Of a stretch of DNA of 64,000 nt, positions 34,796 to 45,385 are shown one piece after another. Origin of the DNA: Rickettsiella endosymbiont of Aleochara curtula (lineage in GTDB: Bacteria > Pseudomonadota > Gammaproteobacteria > Diplorickettsiales > Diplorickettsiaceae). How positions within the stretch are numbered: position 1 is the first letter of the stretch; every line of letters starts with the position of its first letter. Position numbers and translations under genes: made by a program. The notes under the pieces were generated by a model. It saw only the letters and a program-made list of their open reading frames with translations. It was not told where the DNA came from and searched no databases. Location: positions 932,001 through 996,000 of the forward strand of contig NZ_OZ034990.1 in NCBI RefSeq assembly GCF_964030935.1, given 5' to 3'.

Positions 34796-34831
34796 AATAT
34801 TTCGCTTGCCAAAATTCTTAAGGAGCATTAA

Positions 34832-35668
34832 TTGCATACCCGCTATCAATCGTTACTACCCCAACATGGTCTATCCCGCTTTGCTGGATGGATTGCTAAC
34901 TGCAAACAAACTTGGATAAAAAATAGATTAATCCATGGATTTATCCGGCATTATAATGTCGATATGATGTTAGCACAGGAAGAAAACCCCGAAAATTATA
35001 TTAATTTTAATCATTTTTTTACCCGATCTTTAAAACCCGAAAAACGCCCCATCTCCAACAATGCGGCAGATATCGTATCGCCCGTTGATGGCACTATTAG
35101 TCAAATTGGCGATATTAAGCAAAATCAACTGATCCAGGCAAAAAAAATAGACTATAACTTACAAGCTTTATTAGGTGGCTCCGCGAAATTAGCCGCTCAG
35201 TTTCAAGGAGGAAAATTTGCGACCCTATATTTAGCGCCTCAAGATTATCATCGCGTACACATTCCCTATAGCGGTGAATTGAAAGAAATGATCTATGTTC
35301 CAGGACGCTTATTTTCAGTAGATGCTCAAACTACAACTGAGCTTCCAAATTTATTCGTCCGTAATGAGCGGGTTATTACCTTATTTTCTACGCCTATAGG
35401 TCCAATGGCGGTTATTTTAGTCGGCGCCATGCTTGTTGGCAGCATCAATACTCCTTGGGAAGGAATTATCGCTCCTGCTTCCAAACGACATATCTATCAT
35501 TGGCATTATCTGGACAACAAAATTTCCTTACTTAAAGGACAAGAAGTGGGTCAATTTCAATTAGGTTCTACCGTTATTATTTTATTCGCGCCCGATCGTA
35601 TGAAATGGTTAGCTCATTTATCAGGAAGAAAAGTGAAATTTGGTGAAAATATTGGTGAGACAATATAA
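34832..35668 (+). CDS. psd: Phosphatidylserine decarboxylase proenzyme
   Basis: Membrane-bound pyruvoyl enzyme producing phosphatidylethanolamine. It starts at a TTG preceded by AAGGAG (34820-34825), giving 278 residues. The catalytic parts are D86 in SPVDGTIS, H140 in PQDYHRVHIP and the self-cleavage site LGST (244-247), where Ser246 becomes the pyruvoyl group. Length is slightly below E. coli Psd (322), mainly at the C-terminus. It works with PssA encoded 5 kb downstream. No mscS- or rsgA-type neighbour is present. Confidence 0.96.
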   Translation: MHTRYQSLLPQHGLSRFAGWIANCKQTWIKNRLIHGFIRHYNVDMMLAQEENPENYINFNHFFTRSLKPEKRPISNNAADIVSPVDGTISQIGDIKQNQLIQAKKIDYNLQALLGGSAKLAAQFQGGKFATLYLAPQDYHRVHIPYSGELKEMIYVPGRLFSVDAQTTTELPNLFVRNERVITLFSTPIGPMAVILVGAMLVGSINTPWEGIIAPASKRHIYHWHYLDNKISLLKGQEVGQFQLGSTVIILFAPDRMKWLAHLSGRKVKFGENIGETI

Positions 35669-35724
35669 GATGTATTTATATTAGTTATAATATTTTTTTG
35701 ATGAAAAAAAAATTGAGGTGGCCA

Positions 35725-36216
35725 ATGACTATCCCACAAGAAAAAACCGTTTCAGCATCGGCTGTGCATGATCACACTTATAAAATATTTCCTAATGATT
35801 TGAATTCAACAGAAACCGTGTTTGGCGGCTTAGTTATGTCTACACTTGATAGAGTCGCTTCTGTGGTTGCAGAGAGACACAGTCAAAGGCCTTGTGTCAC
35901 TGTTTCTGTGGATGCGATGCATTTTTTGCAACCGGCAACTCGAGGAGATATTTTAATTTTTCAAGCGGCTATTAACCGTAGTTGGACCAGTTCAATGGAA
36001 ATCGGCGTACGTGTTCTTGCTGAAGATTATCGTACTGGTATACGGCGACATATAGTGTCTGCCTATTTTACTTTTGTAGGCACAGATGAGCATGGTCGTC
36101 CTGCGCATGTCCCTAAAGTTATTCCTGAGACAAGCGATGAAATAAGGCGTTACGAGGAAGCCGGTAAGCGGCGTGAGCGCCGACATCAGGCATCAAGAAA
36201 GCTGACTGAGAAATAA
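35725..36216 (+). CDS. Acyl-CoA thioesterase, hotdog fold (YciA/BACH type)
   Basis: Hydrolyses acyl-CoA thioesters. I start it at the ATG at 35725, which follows GAGGTGG (35714-35720); a TTG/ATG 27 bases upstream would place that ribosome site inside the gene. The 163-residue protein has the hotdog segment DLNSTETVFGGLVMSTLDRV (catalytic Asn/Asp region), VTVSVDAMHFLQPATRGD and VRVLAEDYRTG. The C-terminal tail is rich in Arg and Glu. Substrate chain length is not readable from sequence. Confidence 0.85.
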   Translation: MTIPQEKTVSASAVHDHTYKIFPNDLNSTETVFGGLVMSTLDRVASVVAERHSQRPCVTVSVDAMHFLQPATRGDILIFQAAINRSWTSSMEIGVRVLAEDYRTGIRRHIVSAYFTFVGTDEHGRPAHVPKVIPETSDEIRRYEEAGKRRERRHQASRKLTEK

Positions 36217-36313
36217 ATACTAAATCAATAATTTAATTCCTCTTGAACCTACCTTTCGGTTAACTGTTCTAGGATGACAATTAACAAAAATAAAAGAATT
36301 TTAAGGAAAGATT

Positions 36314-37087
36314 ATGACGATACAAATATCACCTATTTTGGCTTTTAAAGATAATTATATTTGGTGTCTTATTAATGAGGAAACCAAACATTGTATCATT
36401 GTCGATCCAGGTGAAGCTAAACCCGTTCTTACGCAACTAAAACAGTTAAATCTTAAACTTGATGCTCTCTTCATCACTCACCACCATTGGGATCATACTA
36501 ATGGCATTCGTTCTATCTTAAAGCTACATAATGTTCCTGTATTTGGACCTCGAAAAGAAAAAATAGCTGGAGTAAGTAACCCAGTCGATGAAGGTGATAA
36601 AATTGAGCTGCCAAATTGGCCTGCTTTCGAAGTACTTGCTATTCCTGGCCATACCTTAGGACATATCGCCTATTATGGAAACCATCTTTTATTCTGTGGG
36701 GACACCTTATTTACCGCAGGTTGCGGTCGATTATTCGAAGGAACTGCCGAACAAATGTTGAATTCTTTGAATAAATTGGCTCAGCTTCCGAGTGAAACTC
36801 AGATTTATTGCGGTCACGAATATACGCTAGCAAACCTACATTTTGCACAGGCAGTAGAGCCCAATAATGCTCATATCAAAGAACGCCTCGAAAAAACGCG
36901 AGAATTGCGCCAAAAAAACCTAGCGAGCGTACCTAGTCTGTTATCAGAAGAGCGTTTGAGTAATCCTTTTTTACGTTGTGATAATTCAGAAATAAAGTTG
37001 CGCATAGAAAAAAGAACTGGAAAAAAACTTGCAACTCCGGTTGAAATATTCGCTTACCTGCGTCAATGGAAAAATAATTTTAAATGA
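36314..37087 (+). CDS. gloB: Hydroxyacylglutathione hydrolase (glyoxalase II)
   Basis: Metallo-beta-lactamase-fold enzyme that hydrolyses S-lactoylglutathione in methylglyoxal detoxification. The 257-residue protein has the dinuclear metal motif THHHWDHTNG (HxHxDH type), GHTLGHIAYY, the bridging FCGDTLFTAGCGRLFEG, and YCGHEYTLANLHFA with the glutathione-binding C-terminal helices. Ribosome site AAGGAAAG lies just before the ATG. Standalone; followed by dispersed repeat copy C. Confidence 0.95.
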   Translation: MTIQISPILAFKDNYIWCLINEETKHCIIVDPGEAKPVLTQLKQLNLKLDALFITHHHWDHTNGIRSILKLHNVPVFGPRKEKIAGVSNPVDEGDKIELPNWPAFEVLAIPGHTLGHIAYYGNHLLFCGDTLFTAGCGRLFEGTAEQMLNSLNKLAQLPSETQIYCGHEYTLANLHFAQAVEPNNAHIKERLEKTRELRQKNLASVPSLLSEERLSNPFLRCDNSEIKLRIEKRTGKKLATPVEIFAYLRQWKNNFK

Positions 37088-37092
37088 GTTAA

Positions 37093-37154
37093 CTCACAGT
37101 AAAATGAAGCAACGGAATGTATTTAAGATACATGCGGATTGCGAGTTGCGCGGC
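37093..37154 (+). repeat. Dispersed repeat, copy C (internal deletion)
   Basis: Starts CTCACAG like copies A and B but jumps directly to AATGAAGCAAC, lacking about 27 internal bases, then continues with a central dyad GTATTTAAGATAC and GATTGCGAGTTGCGCGGC (37137-37154). It lies between the convergent gloB and PH-domain genes and ends just before the stop of the latter. Confidence 0.75.
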
Positions 37155-37157
37155 CAC

Positions 37158-37640
37158 TTATTCAGGTACGAAGCAACTATTGAGCTTTTTTTGTCGTTCA
37201 ATTTCTTCTAATACCTTATACCGAAATCTAAAAGGATAACGTACAGCAGAAAATAACTCATTGGTCCCACTCACTCCGCGAATGCGAATTGACCCATAAT
37301 CAAAAATACGACCCATAATACTTTGGCTAATTTCTATCCCTTCAATCCGATCCAACGAATTTTCAAAAGCATAGCGACTTATAAAACCTGATTTCATGAT
37401 GACACGTTTATTAGTTATGCCAAATTCCGAAGAATAATAAACGATCAGGCCAGACAGGAAAGCCGCAAAACCTAATAAAGAAAAAAGACTAATGATCAAT
37501 AGGGTATGGCGAACCCCCATCATCAAAAATGCGGCAATTAAAATCAAACCCACTAGCGATCTAAAAACAACGATCCAATGTGGATGACTTCGGTATATAA
37601 CTTTTTCTTCCGGCAAGAGTGTTTTATCGATATAATTCAT
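37158..37640 (-). CDS. Membrane protein with bacterial PH domain (YdbS-like)
   Basis: A 160-residue protein of the bPH2/DUF304 type: a short N-terminal tail, two membrane helices (about 25-44 and 47-70), then a PH-like domain with GITNKRVIMKSGFISRY, ENSLDRIEGIEISQS and a glycine-rich DYGSIRIRG. Members are poorly characterised and probably stabilise membranes or bind partners on the cytosolic face. Ribosome site AGAGGT precedes the ATG. Its 3' end abuts the repeat, and the sequence after the usual domain end (KLNSCFVPE) may derive from the junction. Confidence 0.8.
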   Translation of the reverse strand: MNYIDKTLLPEEKVIYRSHPHWIVVFRSLVGLILIAAFLMMGVRHTLLIISLFSLLGFAAFLSGLIVYYSSEFGITNKRVIMKSGFISRYAFENSLDRIEGIEISQSIMGRIFDYGSIRIRGVSGTNELFSAVRYPFRFRYKVLEEIERQKKLNSCFVPE

Positions 37641-37730
37641 AAGGACCTCTTATTATTTTGCTTAATTCATATATGAGCTGAATGAGGTTATAGTAGCCAA
37701 ACTTATACGAGTTTGCTATGCTTTTCGCAC

Positions 37731-38096
37731 ATGAATTCACAATTAATACTAGAAAAACTTAATTTACTGGTTAAACTAGGCCATACAATCGAAGAACGTA
37801 GCTTGCCTCAATGGGTTGCAGTACAAATAAAGCTGGGTTTTGATAGCCTCCCACCCGCCTGTATCAATGATCAATTAAATGATACGGTTTGCTATGCAAT
37901 CCTTGCTGATGAATTGCAACGGTTCTGTGATGATCACTCCTTTAAACTTATCGAAGCTTTAGCTTACCAGCTTTATCAATTTCTTAAAGAAAAATTATCT
38001 AAAATAATGAATAATCAAATTAGTATTTTCTTATCTATCACTAAAAACCCTCAATTAACTAAAATAGAACAATCTAGTTTTTCAATCTGCGACTAA
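37731..38096 (+). CDS. FolB-like dihydroneopterin aldolase family protein
   Basis: About 121 residues from the ATG at 37731; a TTG at 37713 could add six residues. The fold pattern of dihydroneopterin aldolase is visible: LLVKLGHTIEERSLPQWVAV (the Glu-containing anchor), NDTVCYAILADELQRF (catalytic-Tyr helix), FKLIEALAYQLYQFL and a final strand ISIFLSITKNP with the conserved Lys. The enzyme makes 6-hydroxymethyl-dihydropterin for folate, or it may be an epimerase such as FolX. Identity is low, so I leave the symbol blank. No other folate gene is adjacent. Confidence 0.65.
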   Translation: MNSQLILEKLNLLVKLGHTIEERSLPQWVAVQIKLGFDSLPPACINDQLNDTVCYAILADELQRFCDDHSFKLIEALAYQLYQFLKEKLSKIMNNQISIFLSITKNPQLTKIEQSSFSICD

Positions 38097-38280
38097 TTCT
38101 ATTTGCTTAATCAACGGTATAATTAAACTTATATTTTGGTTAAACTATTAATTAATTAAGGAATTTCTCTCAAGCTATTAATTTCCAGTTTTTAAAAATT
38201 TTTTTTCGAATAATTAACATTGCAAAAGTTAGAATTAATGGAACAATCCAATAAAAAGCAAAGGTTTTGCAAGAGGACTT

Positions 38281-40875
38281 ATGAAAAATAGCATCGATTT
38301 AGCGCAGCACACGCCCATGATTCGTCAATATCTGCAATTAAAAGCGCAGCATAAAGACAAATTATTATTTTATCGCATGGGTGATTTTTATGAATTATTT
38401 TATGAAGATGCGATCAAAGCTGCAAAATTATTAAATATTACGTTAACTAAGAGAGGGCAATCCGCTAGTCAAGACATTCCCATGGCGGGTGTACCTTTTC
38501 ATAGCGTCGAAACCTATTTAACCAAACTAGTGAAACTGGGTGAATCGATTGCTATTTGCGAACAAATAGGTGATCCGAATCTATCCAAAGGTCCGATGGA
38601 AAGACAGGTAACCCGTATTATTACACCCGGCACACTCAGCGACGAAGCATTATTAGACGATAATCAAAGCTTATTACTGGCACTGTATAACCACAATGAA
38701 CAATTTGGACTTTCTTATTTTGATATGGGAAGCGGACAAATACACATTCTACAGATTACTGGTGAAGAAGCGTTGGTAAGTGAATTAGCAAGACTTCACC
38801 CCTCTGAACTGTTAATCAGCGAAGAATATAAAAACGCACAAATATTGAAATCTTATAAACCTGTCCGCCGCAGACCACCCTGGGAATTTGATTTAAATAC
38901 TGCAACTCATTTAATAACCCAACAATTTCAAGTGCGCGATCTAAGTGGTTTTGGCTGCCAGGATTTGCCTTTGGCACTACAAGCGACCGGCTGCTTATTA
39001 AATTATGTCAAAGACACACAGCGCGCTCAACTAAAACATATTCAACCAATACGCATAGAAAGACGCGAAGAAAGTATTGTATTAGATGCCACGAGTCGAC
39101 GTAATTTAGAGTTAACACTCAATTTACAGGGAAAGAAAAGCAATACTGTGATGTCCATCCTAGACAAAACGGCAACGCCCATGGGAAGTCGTCTACTCAA
39201 TCGATGGATGCATCGTCCTTTACGCAAGATATTCACTATAGAAGCGCGGCAAACAGCCATAAAAGATTTACTAGCTACACCAGGCTATATCAGTTTACAC
39301 TCATTGTTAAAATCACTCGGTGATCTTGAACGTATCGTTACACGGGTCGGATTAAAATCAGCAAGGCCGCGCGATTTAAGCCAATTACGTTTGAGTTTAG
39401 CCATTTTACCAGACATTCATAACAAACTTGCTCCTTGTTTAAATGCTCAAACCTCTAAAAAAAAATCCGAATTATTGATTTTATTAAGTCAACAGATAAA
39501 AACTTTTCCTCAATTATTTTGTTTATTACAGCAAGCTATTGTTGAAAATCCTCCTGCGGTTACGCGTGAAGGAGGCATGATCGCTAAAGGATATCATGCT
39601 GAACTTGATGAGTTACAAAACTTAAGTGATCATGCTGGACAATATCTGATTGATTTGGAAAAACGTGAAAGAGAGCACTCCGGAATTAGCACACTGAAAG
39701 TTGGTTTTAATCGCGTACACGGTTATCACATCGAAATAAGTCGTGGACAAGCCAAACATGTGCCCCCACATTATATTCGTCGACAAACACTAACGAATGC
39801 AGAACGTTTTATTACACCTGAGTTAAAGGAATTTGAGGATAAAGCCTTAAGCGCTCGTTCTAAAGCATTAACTTTGGAAAAAAAGCTTTATGACGAATTA
39901 CTCGACAAGCTAGGCATTTATTTAACTGATCTACAAAAAACAATCAATGCCATAGCTGAGTTAGATGTGCTAACTTGCTTTGCCGAACGAGCGACGACGC
40001 TCAATTTAACCTGTCCTTTATTAAGTAAGAATCCAGGTATCCATATTGAAGAAGGCCGACATTTAGTTATCGAACAAAGCTTAGACACGCCTTTTATAGC
40101 CAATAATTGTCACTTAACTACTGAGCAACGCTTATTAATCATCACCGGTCCAAATATGGGCGGCAAATCGACCTATATGCGGCAAACGGCTTTAATTTGC
40201 CTATTAGCCATGATAGGTTGTTTTGTTCCTGCAAAAAGCGCTACGATAGGTCCCATTGATCGTATTTTCACCCGAATCGGAGCTGCTGATGATCTTGCTA
40301 GTGGTCGTTCAACCTTTATGGTAGAAATGACAGAAACTGCCGCTATTTTGCATAATGCAACTGAGCAAAGCTTAATTATTATGGACGAAATTGGACGCGG
40401 CACCAGTACTTTTGACGGGCTCTCCTTAGCTTTTTCATGCGCTGAATATTTAGCAAAACAAGTTAAAGCCTACACCTTATTTGCGACACATTATTTCGAA
40501 CTGACTAGCTTAACCGAAGAAAACACTGTCATAAGCAACTGTCATGTCGATGCAAGAGAACACAACGATAGCATCGTATTTTTATATACTGTCAAGCAAG
40601 GACCCGCGAATCAAAGTTATGGACTACAAGTAGCTCAATTAGCAGGCGTCCCCAAACCAGTTATTCAGCGCGCCAGAGAAAAACTTAACGAACTTGAAAA
40701 GAACTCTGCACATACCAATCACGACCCGGTAAATCCACGCATCAACTCGCAGAAACTTCCTGTCAATCCTGATATTATGTCTCTACTCGAACAAGTGGAT
40801 CCAGATCAATTGGCTCCCAAAGAAGCGCTTGAGATCATTTATCGGCTAAAATCCTTGCAAGGAATTCCAGTATGA
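38281..40875 (+). CDS. mutS: DNA mismatch repair protein MutS
   Basis: Recognises mismatches and small loops and signals MutL. The 864-residue chain (E. coli 853) has the N-terminal mismatch-binding [14 protein letters not shown] with the Phe-x-Glu wedge, ITLTKRG, the core lever domain, and the ATPase: Walker [14 protein letters not shown], signature GRSTFMVEM, Walker [16 protein letters not shown] and the ATHYFELT switch. The C-terminal [14 protein letters not shown] tetramer segment is present. Ribosome site AGAGGA precedes the ATG. pssA begins within its last 4 bases. Confidence 0.98.
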   Translation: MKNSIDLAQHTPMIRQYLQLKAQHKDKLLFYRMGDFYELFYEDAIKAAKLLNITLTKRGQSASQDIPMAGVPFHSVETYLTKLVKLGESIAICEQIGDPNLSKGPMERQVTRIITPGTLSDEALLDDNQSLLLALYNHNEQFGLSYFDMGSGQIHILQITGEEALVSELARLHPSELLISEEYKNAQILKSYKPVRRRPPWEFDLNTATHLITQQFQVRDLSGFGCQDLPLALQATGCLLNYVKDTQRAQLKHIQPIRIERREESIVLDATSRRNLELTLNLQGKKSNTVMSILDKTATPMGSRLLNRWMHRPLRKIFTIEARQTAIKDLLATPGYISLHSLLKSLGDLERIVTRVGLKSARPRDLSQLRLSLAILPDIHNKLAPCLNAQTSKKKSELLILLSQQIKTFPQLFCLLQQAIVENPPAVTREGGMIAKGYHAELDELQNLSDHAGQYLIDLEKREREHSGISTLKVGFNRVHGYHIEISRGQAKHVPPHYIRRQTLTNAERFITPELKEFEDKALSARSKALTLEKKLYDELLDKLGIYLTDLQKTINAIAELDVLTCFAERATTLNLTCPLLSKNPGIHIEEGRHLVIEQSLDTPFIANNCHLTTEQRLLIITGPNMGGKSTYMRQTALICLLAMIGCFVPAKSATIGPIDRIFTRIGAADDLASGRSTFMVEMTETAAILHNATEQSLIIMDEIGRGTSTFDGLSLAFSCAEYLAKQVKAYTLFATHYFELTSLTEENTVISNCHVDAREHNDSIVFLYTVKQGPANQSYGLQVAQLAGVPKPVIQRAREKLNELEKNSAHTNHDPVNPRINSQKLPVNPDIMSLLEQVDPDQLAPKEALEIIYRLKSLQGIPV

Positions 40876-41705
40876 ATAATTTAAATGACGCAAAACTTTT
40901 CCATTCTACTGAAGAAAAATTGGCTACTTCTGAGGATAAAGCAAGCAACAATGGTGACCATGAAGAAGGTGAAAAATTAGCTTACCGTCGCCGTGGGATT
41001 TATTTACTACCCAATTTATTTACCATCGCCGGTTTATTCGCAGGTTTTTATGCCATTGTCACAGCCATGGAAGGTTATTTTAATTATGCGGCGGTAGCTA
41101 TTTTTGTGGCTATGATTATGGATTTTTTTGACGGTCGTGTTGCACGCTTAACCAATACACAAAGTGCTTTTGGTGCTGAGTTAGATAGTTTATCGGATAT
41201 GGTTTCTTTCGGCGTCGCACCCGCACTGGTTATTTATAGTTGGTCTTTAGAAGGATTAGGTAAATTAGGTTGGTTAGCCGCATTCATATTTGCAGCTGCT
41301 GGGGCATTACGTTTAGCGCGTTTCAATACACAGGTATCCGTGGCCGATAAACGTTATTTTCAAGGACTACCTATTCCTGCCGCAGCCGGTGTGTTAGCCA
41401 GTATGGTATGGTTATGTGTTGATTCAGAAATTTTGGGTGATGGTGTTAGCATGATGACAGCCATATTAGCGATCATCATTGCTATTTTAATGGTCAGTAA
41501 CGTACGTTATTACTCTTTTAAAGAAATTGATCTCAAAGGACGCGTACCTTTTGTAGCAATTTTATTAGTGGTATTAGCTTTTGTTGGCATCTCACTGGAT
41601 CCACCTAAAATATTATTTTTGATCTTTTTCTGTTATGCCCTTTCCGGTCCTATTTTGACACTGTATACCTTACATAAAAAGCGATCGCTACGAAAAAATA
41701 ACTAA
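40872..41705 (+). CDS. pssA: CDP-diacylglycerol-serine O-phosphatidyltransferase
   Basis: Integral membrane enzyme making phosphatidylserine, the substrate of Psd. The 277-residue protein has a charged cytosolic N-terminus (about 1-40), the CDP-alcohol phosphatidyltransferase motif as [11 protein letters not shown]...GAELDSLSD (D-G-x2-A-R-x8-G-x3-D-x3-D), and about seven membrane segments. This is the Bacillus/Legionella-type enzyme (PssA type II), unrelated to E. coli PssA. It overlaps mutS by ATGA, so the two are coupled. Confidence 0.95.
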   Translation: MNNLNDAKLFHSTEEKLATSEDKASNNGDHEEGEKLAYRRRGIYLLPNLFTIAGLFAGFYAIVTAMEGYFNYAAVAIFVAMIMDFFDGRVARLTNTQSAFGAELDSLSDMVSFGVAPALVIYSWSLEGLGKLGWLAAFIFAAAGALRLARFNTQVSVADKRYFQGLPIPAAAGVLASMVWLCVDSEILGDGVSMMTAILAIIIAILMVSNVRYYSFKEIDLKGRVPFVAILLVVLAFVGISLDPPKILFLIFFCYALSGPILTLYTLHKKRSLRKNN

Positions 41706-41716
41706 CTTTACTACGG

Positions 41717-41785
41717 TATAATTTTACAAAGAATTAATATTCTAGAGTTAGGCACTTAGTTAAGTGTAGCGTTATCTCTAACTCT
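41717..41785 (+). promoter_or_regulatory. Minus-10 box and structured leader of the autotransporter gene
   Basis: TATAAT at 41717-41722 is followed by nested inverted repeats: CACTTA/TAAGTG (41753-41758 with 41761-41766) inside AGAGTTAG/CTAACTCT (41744-41751 with 41778-41785). The transcript would carry an extended hairpin ending 33 bases before the start codon. A role in RNA stability or in regulated translation is inferred; no riboswitch class was recognised. Confidence 0.45.
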
Positions 41786-41818
41786 CCATTCAGAATGGTA
41801 TGCTAACAAGGAAGTCAA

Positions 41819-43840
41819 ATGCATCGTTACAGTTACCGTACATTTTTTTCTTACCTAGCTGCTTTGATTAATTTAGGGGTTTGGACAGCAACCGCTAATG
41901 CTAACACCTTCTCCTTACCTCCCCGCTTATCAGCCAATGTTTATGCGAGTGACTATACAGTGGGCACAGCGGATCTGATGTTGCCAATGGCAGGTGACAC
42001 TAGACATAATTTTTATCTGGACCCCGCTATTGCTTACGGTACAGATAATCAAAATTATGCGGATTTAGGTTTAGGGTATCGCTGGATTAAAAATGATGCC
42101 GCTATCTTAGGTTTATACCTATTTGGCGGGTATACGCGCATTGATAACAATGCGCGCTTATGGGTAGCAAATCCGGGTATAGAAGCCTTAGGTTCACGTT
42201 GGGATGCCCATCTAAATGCTTATTTTCCAATGGGAGATCGCCACACAAACATAGAATACCCCGTCGTTCGTGAAACTAACCATTCTGAATTTATTGAGTT
42301 TTTCTCTAAATCGCAATATGCCAGTAACGGTGCGGATATAAGCCTGGGTTATCAGCTTTTTTCCGGTAATTCTTTAAAAGCTTATGTCGGTAGTTATTTT
42401 TTTAATCTATCACATACAAGTAATCTCTGGGGTGGAGCAGCTGGGCTGGAATATTGGCTAACACGTAACTTCAAAGTTTTTGCCAGTTATACCTACGATA
42501 ATTCAAGCCATAGTACCGGCGCTGTAGGTTTAGGCATAGAGTTTGGCGGTACGCATATCCATCGTAGTAACCCTGCGATAGAAGAACGGATGACTGACCC
42601 CGTACAGCGTTATTTAGCGGAACTAGGTCATGGGTCTGCCATTCCGTCTCGATTTGGCACCCCGCAACTTATACCGGGTGACTTTTTCCTAATAAGCAAT
42701 AACATTGCTTTTTTTAGTGAAACAGGTGGGCCTAATAATGGTGGAATAGGTTTAACGCTGACAAATTGTACGTTTGAAAACCCTTGTGGACCCACTGATC
42801 TCACTGATCTGGGCGCTAGCATGTTAAATACCTTATTGCCCAATACTCTAATTTACTTTAATGGTGGATCTTATAATGCTTTAAATGTTGTTAACGGAAC
42901 AAGCGGTGTTACTCTACAATCCGGTCAAAGTGTTTCTTCACGCACGGCCGATTTTACACAACCTACAACAGGCACAACACGTTCTACGTTTAATGGTGCC
43001 TTTATTCTCAATAGCAATAATGCGCTGAACAATATTATCCTGTTGCCAACAGCTGCAACGATAAGCACTGGCTTACAGAGTACTAATGCAACAAATGTTA
43101 GCATTAATGGCAGCCAAATTGGTAGCCAGAATAATTCTTTTAATAACGGAGTAGTATTTGATGGCAGCCAAGCGGCTGTTATAGGAAGCGAGATTAATAC
43201 GAGCAGTATAGCTATGTTAGCACTATCTAGTAGTAATATCCTTATTCAAGATAGTACTCTAAATAATACGCTCACTCAGCCGCCACCCGGATCTCCTTTC
43301 GCAGGTATTGTATCGTCATCCTCTACAGTAACAGTAAATCATTCCGTGGTTAATCTTCTTGGTTCAGATATTAATGAGGTAAATGCTGTTGGTGTTACAG
43401 TGGACCATGGAACTCTAACTATGAATGATTCCAATCTTAATCTAATTATTGATGCACCACTATCTACAATTAAAGCACGCTTAATAGGTGCTGCCGCGGA
43501 TGTGAGTGGAGCTCTAACCATGAATAGATCCTCTATTACAGTAGAGAGTAACGTTGCTAATCTGTTAAGCATAAATGGCTTAACAGCTGTAAATAATAAT
43601 AGTAGCATAATGGTCAACCAATCAACTATCAATGTGATCCAAGAGAGTAATAATATAATCGACACTACCCCAGCTTATGCTTTAGATAGTAGTGCGGGTG
43701 GTGAAGTTAGTATTGAGAATAGCTCCTTAAACGTAACATCGGATAGCGATAGTTTCGGTATATTAACCCCTACAAGTAGTAACGTTACAATAACTAATTC
43801 TTCTTGTGGTATAAATGGCAGCTCTGTAACTTGTAGCTAA
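41819..43840 (+). CDS. Inverse autotransporter with beta-helix passenger
   Basis: Outer-membrane adhesin-like protein of 673 residues. A signal peptide (1-28, ending ATANA) is followed by an inverse-autotransporter beta domain (about 35-255) with repeated barrel strands such as DLGLGYRWI, LGLYLFGGYTR, WDAHLNAYFPMGD and GAVGLGIEFGG, the intimin/invasin type. The C-terminal passenger (about 290-673) is rich in Asn, Ser and Thr with recurring SxxN/NxS turns typical of a right-handed beta helix. The barrel is N-terminal and the passenger C-terminal, so secretion is type Ve. Ribosome site AAGGAAG precedes the ATG. Confidence 0.85.
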   Translation: MHRYSYRTFFSYLAALINLGVWTATANANTFSLPPRLSANVYASDYTVGTADLMLPMAGDTRHNFYLDPAIAYGTDNQNYADLGLGYRWIKNDAAILGLYLFGGYTRIDNNARLWVANPGIEALGSRWDAHLNAYFPMGDRHTNIEYPVVRETNHSEFIEFFSKSQYASNGADISLGYQLFSGNSLKAYVGSYFFNLSHTSNLWGGAAGLEYWLTRNFKVFASYTYDNSSHSTGAVGLGIEFGGTHIHRSNPAIEERMTDPVQRYLAELGHGSAIPSRFGTPQLIPGDFFLISNNIAFFSETGGPNNGGIGLTLTNCTFENPCGPTDLTDLGASMLNTLLPNTLIYFNGGSYNALNVVNGTSGVTLQSGQSVSSRTADFTQPTTGTTRSTFNGAFILNSNNALNNIILLPTAATISTGLQSTNATNVSINGSQIGSQNNSFNNGVVFDGSQAAVIGSEINTSSIAMLALSSSNILIQDSTLNNTLTQPPPGSPFAGIVSSSSTVTVNHSVVNLLGSDINEVNAVGVTVDHGTLTMNDSNLNLIIDAPLSTIKARLIGAAADVSGALTMNRSSITVESNVANLLSINGLTAVNNNSSIMVNQSTINVIQESNNIIDTTPAYALDSSAGGEVSIENSSLNVTSDSDSFGILTPTSSNVTITNSSCGINGSSVTCS

Positions 43841-43921
43841 TGTGACGGAAATTGCCTGGGCTGCTTATATTGCCAAAATATCTACATTAATAACAGCCGG
43901 TCGGTTAAGCGAAAAATAGCA

Positions 43922-45313
43922 TTAACATTCCGGTATATTCACAGCGAGTGTTTTTGCCAAACCACCTAAAGAGGTTTCCTTGTAAATCGCCATCATATCT
44001 TTTCCAGTGGCAAACATAGTTTCGATGACTTTATCTAACGATACTTTTTTATTTTTCCCATCTTCCATTAACGCTAAATAAGCCAATTTAATGGCTTTTT
44101 CTGCACCGACACCATTGCGTTCGATACAGGGAATTTGAACTAGGCCTGCAACTGGATCGCAGGTTAATCCCAAATGATGTTCCATCGCCATTTCCGCGGC
44201 ATTTTCTATTTGCTCGAGCGTACCACCTAATACTGCAGTCAGGGCTCCTGCGGCCATCGAACAAGCCACACCAACTTCACCCTGACAACCAACTTCTGCA
44301 CCGGATATCGATGCATTCATTTTATAAAGTAAAGCGATAGCACCAGCCGTTAATAAAAAATCAGTGATCGATAGTTCACTAACATCTTCATAAAAACGCC
44401 GATAATAGGTTAATACTGCCGGAATAATACCGGCAGCGCCATTGGTTGGTGCTGTCACTACGCGGCCTCCAGCAGCATTTTCTTCATTAACTGCCATCGC
44501 GTAAATAGTTGGCCATAATAATGAGCCTGGAAACGTCGCTAATTTCGAAGCTGTCTTTTCGCTCATTTTTCTGAAAAGTTCAGGTGCCCGACGTCTGACG
44601 TTTAGTTCCCCCGGCAATATCCCCTGCGCATGACAACCACTATCCACGCAGGCTTGCATTATATCCGCTATTTTCAATAAATCAGCGCGTATTTCTTTAT
44701 CCGGCGCTAATTGCTGTTCATTAGCCCACATAAGTTCTGAAATGCTTAAGTTATTTTTTTCACAGATGTTGAACAATTCTATGGCGGTAGCAAAAGGATA
44801 AGGTACTGGAACAGCATCTTTTTGATGCTGACCAAACGCTTGTTCAGTGACAATAAAACCTCCACCGATGGAGTAATAAATTTGACTGCCTAAAAGAACT
44901 CCTTCTGCATTAAAGGCACTAAAACGCATGCCATTGGTATGCAATGGCAGTAATTCTTTTTGTAGAAATAATAGGTCGGTTTTTTCAGAAAATGAGATAA
45001 CTTTTCCATCTGCCAGCTGAATTTTACAGCTTTCTATAATTGTTTTGGCGCGTGGCGCAACCTCATCGGGATCAACTGTTTCAGGAAGTTGCCCTGCTAA
45101 GCCATTTAAAACCGCAATGTCTGTACCATGACCTCGGCCAGTTAGGGCCAACGAACCAAACAGCTCAATCTGTAAACGACTAATTTGATTAAATAATTCA
45201 TTATCTAGCGCTAGCTTTTCCACAAAAGCGCAGGCAGCCTTCATAGGCCCTACGGTATGCGAGCTCGATGGACCTATACCGATGGAGAACAAATCAAACA
45301 CACTAATAGTCAT
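43922..45313 (-). CDS. sdaA: L-serine ammonia-lyase, single-chain iron-sulfur type
   Basis: Deaminates serine to pyruvate with a 4Fe-4S cluster. The 463-residue chain fuses the beta part (1-150, [22 protein letters not shown]) and the alpha part (about 185-463) with [27 protein letters not shown], and the cluster cysteines in [20 protein letters not shown]. coli SdaA is 454 residues. Serine-to-pyruvate flux is often a main carbon route in Legionellales. Convergent with the autotransporter gene. Confidence 0.96.
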   Translation of the reverse strand: MTISVFDLFSIGIGPSSSHTVGPMKAACAFVEKLALDNELFNQISRLQIELFGSLALTGRGHGTDIAVLNGLAGQLPETVDPDEVAPRAKTIIESCKIQLADGKVISFSEKTDLLFLQKELLPLHTNGMRFSAFNAEGVLLGSQIYYSIGGGFIVTEQAFGQHQKDAVPVPYPFATAIELFNICEKNNLSISELMWANEQQLAPDKEIRADLLKIADIMQACVDSGCHAQGILPGELNVRRRAPELFRKMSEKTASKLATFPGSLLWPTIYAMAVNEENAAGGRVVTAPTNGAAGIIPAVLTYYRRFYEDVSELSITDFLLTAGAIALLYKMNASISGAEVGCQGEVGVACSMAAGALTAVLGGTLEQIENAAEMAMEHHLGLTCDPVAGLVQIPCIERNGVGAEKAIKLAYLALMEDGKNKKVSLDKVIETMFATGKDMMAIYKETSLGGLAKTLAVNIPEC

Positions 45314-45385
45314 AAAGAGATTATTTTTTAGTTCATTATTTGCCTACATTCTAGACCTTTACCCCGTATAAAAGAAGTTTTTCAC

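Noticed and set aside
41744-41785. Nested hairpin as a terminator of pssA
   Set aside because: No T tract follows; it is downstream of a TATAAT box, so a leader structure is the better reading.
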